Origin: M3007 sp041160955
Lineage (GTDB): Bacteria; Bacteroidota; Bacteroidia; Chitinophagales; Saprospiraceae
Reading direction: 5' to 3'
DNA: 23,492 nt
Assembly: GCA_041160955.1 (NCBI GenBank)
Contig: JBEAVK010000043.1
Span: 1-23,492 of the forward strand
In this document: positions 12,648 to 19,015 of the stretch, piece after piece
Numbering within the stretch: the first letter of the stretch is position 1
How the letters are laid out: each line of letters opens with the position of its first letter
Notes under the pieces: generated by a model
Told to the model about the DNA's origin: nothing
The model's input: only the letters and a program-made list of their open reading frames with translations
Database searches by the model: none
Made by a program: the position numbers and the translations under genes

Positions 12648-15560
12648 ATGAAAAAACTTATACTCGCTGTTCTCGCCCTATTTTTAACCACAAATATCTT
12701 GTTTTCACAGCAAAAACCCATCGAAATGAACGATGTGCAACGCTGGAAAAGTATTGAAAAACAAATCATTAGCAACGATGGACAGTGGGTAGCCTACCAA
12801 ACCCGAACTGTGGCCGAAGGCGATGCTACACTCCAATTGTGGCACAGCACAAAGCAAACAACCATTGCTTTCCCACGCGGCGAAAGCCCCGTTTTTTCAG
12901 AAGATGGTCAATGGCTCACTTTTACCATCAAAACAGCCCTCGATACGGTGCGTACCCTCAAGCGCAAAAAAGTAAAGGCCGATGATTTGCCGAAAGACAC
13001 CCTGGGTATTTATAACCTAAACACGGGTAATTTGGAAAAAATAGCGCGTATCAAGGGTTATTCCATGCCCGAATACTGGTCGGGATGGCTTATTGTGCAT
13101 GTAGAACCTGCCGCTAAAATAAAAGAAAAACCATTACCAAAAGATACTACCGCCGCTCCCCTACCCGATTCTTTGGTAAAAAAAGCCGAAAAACTGGCCG
13201 AGAAAAAAGCCAAAGCCAAAAAAGAAAGTGCCGATAATGGTTCTTTGTTACTGGTGCGTAATTTAGCCCAAAATACAACCGATACGATTCCTTTTGTAAA
13301 AGATTATTCCATTGCTGAACGGGCACCTGCCCTAATATATACCGTAACAGGTATTGGCGATGCTTGGCAATGGCAGCAACGCAAAGACGTGGCCATGCCG
13401 GGCGTATATTTCCATCAATTGGCTCAAAACAAACAACGACACCTTTGGCGTGGCAAGGGAAAAATAAAACAATTGGGTCTGCACGAAACAGGTGAAATGG
13501 CGGCTTTTTTGGTGGATAGCGATACTTCCAAGGCTGTTATCCGGCCTTGGCAACTCGCGTACGCACGCACGAGCCAAAAAGATACAGCGCAAATCATAGC
13601 CCAAAATAGCGATAATTGGCTACCAATACAACCCCAGTCCGCTGCGGTACAAGGCAAATGGCTGCTGAGTGAAAACGCTAGATTGCAGTTTAGCAAAGAT
13701 GATTCCAAACTATATTTTGGTATTGTTCCCCCGCCAGTACAACCCGATACCACGCTGCTGCCCGAAGAATTGGCAAAAGTAGAAGTATGGGCCACCGAAT
13801 CGCCTTTTTTGCATACTGTACTAAAAGAACGCCTTAAAGAGGACATCAAACGCACTTGGCCCGTTGTGTGCCATTTAGATAATAAAATGAAAATGGTGGT
13901 TTTAGCCGACCCCGAATTGCCCGAATTCCGAGCCATTTATCACCGCGACCGAACGGCCAACCTCGCTATGGGCTACAACGAAGAACCTTATATGCAAGCA
14001 TCACAATGGCTGGGCGAAACAGGGCGCGATATCTATGCCGTTGATTTAAAAACAGGTGATAAACGATTGTTAGTCAAACAATTAATGGGTAATAGTAGCA
14101 TGTCCCCAGCCGCCCAATACTTGCTCTATTTCTCCGCAATTGATACGGCTTGGTGGGCGCAATCTTTGTCAAAAGGTATGCCAGTACGCCTCACCAATAA
14201 CCAAATTTCCCATTTCTACGATGATGAAAGCGATACCCCTGATTTTCCAAATAGTCGTGGTTTTGCAGGGTTTATGACGGGTGAAAAATCGGTGGTACTT
14301 TATGATAAATTTGATCTTTGGCTTTGCGACCTCGACAAACCACTGTCTGCACGGCGTTTGACCAATGGAAAGGAAAATCAAACCATCTACCGATTTATCC
14401 GACTGAATCCCGAAGAGCAAACAATTGATCCAAACGGTACGATTTTGTTGCATGGTTTTAACGAAAACACCAAAACAGAATCTTATTCCTTACTCCATTT
14501 AAAAACGGGCATACTCACCCGTTGGATGACAGGGCCATATAGTTTTAGTAGAAGTCCGTTAAAGGCCAAAAAAGCGCAAAACATGGTTTATTCGCGTCAA
14601 AACATGGCAACATTCCCCGATTTGCGTATGACCAATTTCCCTCTTAGCACTTCAGAAACAGTTCAAGATCAACGTATTAGCGATATTAACCCACATCAGC
14701 AAGAATATGCTTGGCCGAGTATTGAGATGATACATTGGCGGTCGCTCACGGGTGATACCTTAGCAGGGTTATTAATTAAACCTGCCAATTTTGACCCGAA
14801 TAAAAAACACCCGATGATTGTCAATTTTTATGAAAAACTATCTGATGGCTTGTACCAACATCGTCCACCGGCATTTGGTCGTTCGCAGATCAATTATGTA
14901 CAATACGCCAGCCGTGGGTATGTCGTTTTCCTACCCGATATTCCGTATCGAATTGGTTATCCAGGTGAATCGGCGTACAATGCCGTGGTGAGCGGCACCA
15001 ACGCAGTAATTGCGATGGGCGGCATTGATGCCAATCGAGTCGCATTGCAAGGACACTCTTGGGGTGGTTACCAAACTGCCTATATCGTGACCAAAACAAA
15101 TATGTTCCGTTGTGCAGAAGCAGGAGCAGCCGTGGTAAATATGACCTCGGCGTATGGTGGTATCCGTTGGGAATCGGGCGTAAGTCGGCATTTCCAATAC
15201 GAGCACCAACAAAGCCGGATTGGGGGCAGCCTTTGGGAAAAGCCATCGTTATTTATTGAAAATTCGCCGCTTTTTTCATTAAATAAAGTAGAAACACCGC
15301 TTTTGATTATGCACAACGACAAAGATGGCGCAGTGCCTTGGGAGCAGGGTATCGAGTTTTTTACCTGTTTGCGCCGTTTGGGTAAGCCCGCTTGGCTGCT
15401 CAATTACAATGAAGAACCACATTGGCCTGTAAAATATCCGAACCGCGTGGATTTCCAAAAACGGATGCAGCAGTTTTTTGATTATTATTTGATGGACAAA
15501 CCTGAACCACGCTGGATGATGAAAGGCATTCCACCGATGGAAAAAGATTTGAAAGAGTAA
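12648..15560 (+). CDS. Secreted S9 prolyl-oligopeptidase-family serine peptidase
   Basis: 970 aa. The signal peptide is MKKLILAVLALFLTTNILFS with cleavage near residue 20-21. Residues 25-690 have the repeated blades of a beta-propeller (for example ISNDGQWVAYQTR, PVFSEDGQWLTFTIK, SPAAQYLLYFSAID); this gating propeller is larger than usual and contains a charged Lys-rich insertion at about 150-200. The C-terminal alpha/beta hydrolase domain has the triad Ser804 in GHSWGGYQ, Asp893 in HNDKDGAVPW and His925 in NEEPHWP. The family cleaves peptides after Pro or other residues at the cell envelope; specificity cannot be told. It is a single-gene unit with its own promoter, bounded downstream by an inverted repeat. 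Confidence 0.92.
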   Translation: MKKLILAVLALFLTTNILFSQQKPIEMNDVQRWKSIEKQIISNDGQWVAYQTRTVAEGDATLQLWHSTKQTTIAFPRGESPVFSEDGQWLTFTIKTALDTVRTLKRKKVKADDLPKDTLGIYNLNTGNLEKIARIKGYSMPEYWSGWLIVHVEPAAKIKEKPLPKDTTAAPLPDSLVKKAEKLAEKKAKAKKESADNGSLLLVRNLAQNTTDTIPFVKDYSIAERAPALIYTVTGIGDAWQWQQRKDVAMPGVYFHQLAQNKQRHLWRGKGKIKQLGLHETGEMAAFLVDSDTSKAVIRPWQLAYARTSQKDTAQIIAQNSDNWLPIQPQSAAVQGKWLLSENARLQFSKDDSKLYFGIVPPPVQPDTTLLPEELAKVEVWATESPFLHTVLKERLKEDIKRTWPVVCHLDNKMKMVVLADPELPEFRAIYHRDRTANLAMGYNEEPYMQASQWLGETGRDIYAVDLKTGDKRLLVKQLMGNSSMSPAAQYLLYFSAIDTAWWAQSLSKGMPVRLTNNQISHFYDDESDTPDFPNSRGFAGFMTGEKSVVLYDKFDLWLCDLDKPLSARRLTNGKENQTIYRFIRLNPEEQTIDPNGTILLHGFNENTKTESYSLLHLKTGILTRWMTGPYSFSRSPLKAKKAQNMVYSRQNMATFPDLRMTNFPLSTSETVQDQRISDINPHQQEYAWPSIEMIHWRSLTGDTLAGLLIKPANFDPNKKHPMIVNFYEKLSDGLYQHRPPAFGRSQINYVQYASRGYVVFLPDIPYRIGYPGESAYNAVVSGTNAVIAMGGIDANRVALQGHSWGGYQTAYIVTKTNMFRCAEAGAAVVNMTSAYGGIRWESGVSRHFQYEHQQSRIGGSLWEKPSLFIENSPLFSLNKVETPLLIMHNDKDGAVPWEQGIEFFTCLRRLGKPAWLLNYNEEPHWPVKYPNRVDFQKRMQQFFDYYLMDKPEPRWMMKGIPPMEKDLKE

Positions 15561-15612
15561 GGAGTAAACTTCAGCAATTTCCCATGTGGATCAATACTAT
15601 GACAGGATAGTA

Positions 15613-15687
15613 AAACGGATGAAACGAATTTTACGGATTAGAGCGGATTGTTTCAAAATTTTCCGTTTAAATCCGTTTCATCCGTTC
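15613..15687. repeat. Inverted repeat (AACGGATGAAACG-type) after the peptidase gene
   Basis: The left arm begins AACGGATGAAACGAATTTTA at 15614 and the right arm ends with ATCCGTTTCATCCGTT at 15686. The outer 13 bases (AACGGATGAAACG) pair perfectly, and pairing continues imperfectly inward through further CGGAT/ATCCG words. It lies 53 nt after the peptidase stop and about 100 nt before the next promoter, so it could end transcription. Repeats built of ATCCGT words are common in intergenic DNA of this phylum, as I recall. Confidence 0.7.
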
Positions 15688-15784
15688 TCCCATTAAACAA
15701 CAGGGTGCATGTCACATTGGAAATTGCTGGAGTGCACTTAAATAAAAGTTATCAACAAATGATAATCAATACGTTACCAATTAT

Positions 15785-15792
15785 TATCTTTG
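15785..15792 (+). promoter_or_regulatory. Promoter -7 box close to the PfkB kinase start
   Basis: TATCTTTG is a full TAnnTTTG match and lies 9 nt before the ATG at 15802, with CCCCCCGCA between. The expected leader is about 5 nt. A frame-extending TTG at 15790 falls inside the box and is rejected as a start. No clear TTG element lies upstream. Confidence 0.5.
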
Positions 15793-15801
15793 CCCCCCGC
15801 A

Positions 15802-16743
15802 ATGAAAAGAGCAGTAGATATATTAAGCGCAGGTGAGTTATTGATTGATATGATCACCGCAGAGTTTGTCCAATCTTTGGACGAAGCCAACCTATTTAAG
15901 CGTGTTCCTGGCGGTAGTCCTGCCAATTTGTGTTCTAATATGGCCCGTTTGGGCAATAAAACCATGTTGGTGGCCAGCGTAGGCAACGATGATATGGGGC
16001 GCGTTTTGAAGAACTATCTCGCAGCCTTGGGTGTGGATATTACTGGTATCGCCACATTGGAAGATTTTGCCACCAGCCTTATTTTGGTTACACGCTCGGC
16101 TACTACCTCCGATTTTGTACCTTATCGGGGCGCAGATAGTCAATTATCAATCCGCCAATTCCCGTTTAATCTCTTCGACGATATTGGCATATTTCACACG
16201 ACTTGCTTTGCGTTGAGTAAAGCACCAGCGCAATCGGTGCTGTTTGAGGCTGCCGAACGCGCTAAAAGAGCCAAGTGCATGATTAGCCTTGATGCCAACT
16301 ATGCTGCAAAAATTTGGCCAAACCGCCTTGAAGCACAGCAAAAGATCAGGGATTATATCCGAATGGGCGCTATGGTCAAAATCAGCGATGTGGATTGGCA
16401 GCGATTGTTTAATGAGCCAGCCAGTTCTCCCGATATTGTCTTAGAATATTTCTTGAAAAATAACGCATCCGAAGTATGCTATACAATGGGTGATAAGGGT
16501 TGTTGGGTGGCCAATGACAAAGAAAAACATTTCCTTCCAACGCGCCCCATTGATGTAAAAGACACTACTGGCGCAGGTGACGCATTTTGGTCAGGTTATC
16601 TTACTGCTTGTATTGATGGAAAACCGCTATTAGAACGCGCCATGGCTGGCCGTAAAATGGCAGAAATGAAAATTGGAGTCTTTGGCGCGTTACCTTCTAC
16701 AGTGGCGCGTGAAAGTATTTATGAGGTAGTAGATACGGAATAA
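15802..16743 (+). CDS. PfkB-family sugar kinase (fructokinase-like)
   Basis: 313 aa from ATG 15802. Ribokinase-fold signatures are present: VPGGSPANLCSNMARLGN at 35-52 (substrate-side GG and Asn) and DTTGAGDAFWSGYL at 254-267, with catalytic base Asp260 in the anion-hole GAGD. GELLIDMI at 11-18 is the first strand, with Asp16 for sugar binding. The family phosphorylates a sugar with ATP; the overall pattern is closest to fructokinase or 2-keto-3-deoxygluconate kinase, but the sugar is not determinable by reading. It ends in a convergent 25-nt overlap with the lipid kinase gene. Unlike many sugar kinases, it has no transporter or regulator beside it. Confidence 0.9.
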   Translation: MKRAVDILSAGELLIDMITAEFVQSLDEANLFKRVPGGSPANLCSNMARLGNKTMLVASVGNDDMGRVLKNYLAALGVDITGIATLEDFATSLILVTRSATTSDFVPYRGADSQLSIRQFPFNLFDDIGIFHTTCFALSKAPAQSVLFEAAERAKRAKCMISLDANYAAKIWPNRLEAQQKIRDYIRMGAMVKISDVDWQRLFNEPASSPDIVLEYFLKNNASEVCYTMGDKGCWVANDKEKHFLPTRPIDVKDTTGAGDAFWSGYLTACIDGKPLLERAMAGRKMAEMKIGVFGALPSTVARESIYEVVDTE

Positions 16744-17681
16744 GGTGCTTCGCGTGGAAGCATAATTTTTAGGCTTTTGGGTAGCATCGTAAAATGTAAA
16801 TCGCCATTGTGTGTACTGCCCTCTCCATCAAAATGGATAAAATTATCGCCTTCGCTTTTGATAATCAACTCATTAGTGGCGTAATGATGTACAAAATTCT
16901 CTTTGAATATCCTCCCCGTCATAACGGAAGGCATTGCCATAAAATATTGCCAACGCGGTGCTTCTTTCAAAACAACTACGCTAAACAAACCGTCATCCAT
17001 ACGTGCATCAGGCGCAATACTAACATTGTAACCATACATTGATCCATTGGCTACCGTGACTACAAAACAATTTTCGTGGATAGATTGTCCATTCAACAGT
17101 AACTCGCAAGGCTTGGATATGTATTCCAATCCAGCTTTAATAGAGCGAATAAAATAAGGGAAAAACCCTCTTTTGGTCTGGTTTTGCATCAAATTGGAGA
17201 CCAATCCATCAAATCCAATACCTGCTACATTCACAAATGGCCGACCATTGAGCGCGCCGCAATCCATGAGTTTACACTCTGCGGAATTGAGTTTTTTGAT
17301 CGCTTCATCAATTTTCCGACCATAACCAAGGTGCATGGCCAACCCATTACCCGATCCCGCCGGTACAATACCCAATGCAACATCGGTGTGTAAAAGCCCC
17401 GTGGCTACTTCATTAATAGAACCATCGCCGCCCACGGCTACCACTATTTCAAAACCATCGGCTACTGCTTTGCGCGCCAATTCAGTGGCATGCCCGGGCC
17501 GTTCGGTGTACCAAATACCGTATTCAAATTTACGGTGGTTCAAATAACGCTCAATACTCTCCTTGATTTTGGCTTGCATACGCGTACCAGAATTAGGATT
17601 TACGATAAATACAACCCTTTTGGGTCTTATCGCTTCCAAAATAAAAGGATTATTACGCTCGACGGGATGTGCGTCTCTCAT
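16719..17681 (-). CDS. Diacylglycerol-kinase-family lipid kinase (YegS/LCB5-like)
   Basis: 320 aa if started at ATG 17681; the frame extends to ATG 17726, which would overlap the upstream gene by 20 nt. I prefer 17681 because it leaves 25 nt to that gene's stop and the conserved part begins only at RVVFIVNPNSG. Motifs: NPNSG (28-32), VAVGGDGSINEVATGL (81-96, nucleotide-binding GGDG) and VPAGSGNGLAMHLG (106-119). The C-terminal beta-sandwich includes GIGFDGLVS and DARMDDGLFSVVVLK. The family phosphorylates diacylglycerol, sphingosine-like or related lipids at the inner membrane face; in Bacteroidota a sphingoid substrate is possible (inference). It follows the pseudouridine synthase on the same strand and is probably co-transcribed. 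The C-terminus overlaps the convergent sugar kinase gene. Confidence 0.88.
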   Translation of the reverse strand: MRDAHPVERNNPFILEAIRPKRVVFIVNPNSGTRMQAKIKESIERYLNHRKFEYGIWYTERPGHATELARKAVADGFEIVVAVGGDGSINEVATGLLHTDVALGIVPAGSGNGLAMHLGYGRKIDEAIKKLNSAECKLMDCGALNGRPFVNVAGIGFDGLVSNLMQNQTKRGFFPYFIRSIKAGLEYISKPCELLLNGQSIHENCFVVTVANGSMYGYNVSIAPDARMDDGLFSVVVLKEAPRWQYFMAMPSVMTGRIFKENFVHHYATNELIIKSEGDNFIHFDGEGSTHNGDLHFTMLPKSLKIMLPREAPYSVSTTS

Positions 17682-17706
17682 GTGTATTAAAAATGTACGA
17701 AAGCCA

Positions 17707-18804
17707 TCACTTTCTAGTGTTAACATAATCTCGCCAGCGATCGATCACTTTCTGCATATCATCGGGCAATTCTGATTCAAATCGGACATGTTCGCCCGTA
17801 CGTGGATGGGTAAATCCCAATACTTTGGCGTGCAATGCCTGCCGTGGCAAAATAGTAAAGTTATTCTCTACAAATTGTCTATATTTTGAATAAACAGTTC
17901 CTTTCAATATTTGATTACCGCCGTATCGTTGGTCACCAAATAGCGTATGACCAATAGACTTCATGTGCACCCTGATTTGGTGCGTTCGGCCTGTTTCCAA
18001 ACGACATTCTACCAAGGTCACATAATAAAAACGCTCTAATACGCGCCAATGCGTCACCGCATGTTTGCCATCTTCACCATCGTCGAATACCATAAACAAG
18101 CGTCGATCATTCGGATTTCGGCCAATATTAGAAACAATTGTGCCCGAATCTTCTGCCGGATCGCCCCAAACCAAGGCCCAATAACGGCGTTCTATGGTAT
18201 GGTAAAAAAACTGGCGCGCCAAATTGGTCAGTGTAAAATCCGTTTTTGCTATGACCATTAATCCAGTAGTGTCTTTGTCAATTCGGTGTACAATACCTGC
18301 ACGAGTATAGTCATTGGTACCCACGGGTGATCGTTCGAGGGTATCGCGCAGGTGATAAGCCACCGCATTTACTAAAGTACCATTGGGAATACCAACACCA
18401 GGATGCACCGCCAACCCAAGCGGTTTATTGATAATCAAGATTTCGTCGTCTTCAAAAACAATATTGAGCGGAATATCCTGTGCCAAAATCTCCAGGTTCT
18501 CATCCGTTGATCTTGGTAGCACAATACTGATTTTATTACCGGGTTTTATCCTGTAATTAGGCTTTACCTCTTTTTCATCGACCAAAACAGCCCCATTTCT
18601 GATGGCATTTTGCAAGCGATTACGCGACCTTTGCGACAATCGGTCGATCAAAAACTTATCCAATCGGATCATGGATTGTTTTGGATCAACGATGATATCG
18701 TGTTTTTCAAAAAACTCATCACCGCCACCATTCACATCGTCTTCCAACGTAGGATCTGGTGCATCTTGGTCAACTCCTTCTATATTATTATTTTTTTCTT
18801 CCAT
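17707..18804 (-). CDS. rluD: RluA/RluD-family 23S rRNA pseudouridine synthase
   Basis: 365 aa. After an acidic N-terminal extension (1-40) comes an S4 RNA-binding domain (about 45-95, IRLDKFLIDRLSQRSRNRLQNAIRNG), then the catalytic domain: INKPLGLAVHPG (125-136), GIVHRIDKDTTGLMV with catalytic Asp176, and GRTHQIRVHMKSIGHTLFGDQRYG. This is the complete RluD architecture; RluD makes pseudouridines in helix 69 of 23S rRNA and matters for ribosome assembly. The family member (RluD against RluA or RluC) is inferred from the S4 domain and length. It has its own promoter, and a lipid kinase gene lies just downstream. Confidence 0.9.
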   Translation of the reverse strand: MEEKNNNIEGVDQDAPDPTLEDDVNGGGDEFFEKHDIIVDPKQSMIRLDKFLIDRLSQRSRNRLQNAIRNGAVLVDEKEVKPNYRIKPGNKISIVLPRSTDENLEILAQDIPLNIVFEDDEILIINKPLGLAVHPGVGIPNGTLVNAVAYHLRDTLERSPVGTNDYTRAGIVHRIDKDTTGLMVIAKTDFTLTNLARQFFYHTIERRYWALVWGDPAEDSGTIVSNIGRNPNDRRLFMVFDDGEDGKHAVTHWRVLERFYYVTLVECRLETGRTHQIRVHMKSIGHTLFGDQRYGGNQILKGTVYSKYRQFVENNFTILPRQALHAKVLGFTHPRTGEHVRFESELPDDMQKVIDRWRDYVNTRK

Positions 18805-18824
18805 CGTTATGGCTAAAAAGCGGG

Positions 18825-18853
18825 CAAAGGTACGAAATTATACTTCATACCAA
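18825..18853 (-). promoter_or_regulatory. Promoter of the pseudouridine synthase gene
   Basis: On the minus strand TTG (18853-18851), 18 bp, TACCTTTG (18832-18825): the best match to the phylum's promoter in the window. It lies 20 nt before the ATG at 18804, giving a leader of about 16 nt. Confidence 0.65.
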
Positions 18854-18920
18854 TAGGTTTTTTGGGGGATTTCATATTCGTTGCCGCTTTACTTTACATC
18901 TAGGCGTTTCCATAATAGAA

Positions 18921-18969
18921 ATTGGCCTATTGTCCGAGTGACTTCCTCCGTCCTCAACAATAGGCCAAT
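18921..18969. terminator. 13-bp hairpin downstream of the beta-helix T9SS gene
   Basis: ATTGGCCTATTGT (18921-18933) and ACAATAGGCCAAT (18957-18969) pair perfectly around a 23-nt pyrimidine-rich loop. It begins 47 nt past the stop of the minus-strand gene at 19016 and lies about 68 nt upstream of the divergent-side promoter at 18853. A terminator role is likely, though no T-run follows on the minus strand. Confidence 0.45.
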
Positions 18970-19015
18970 GCTATGGTCTTCGCTAATATTTAAACCACCC
19001 CAAATACTACGAAAC

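Noticed and set aside
13332..15403. Several minus-strand frames of 90-170 codons inside the S9 peptidase gene
   Set aside because: They are shadows of the peptidase frame, with skewed composition and no signals.
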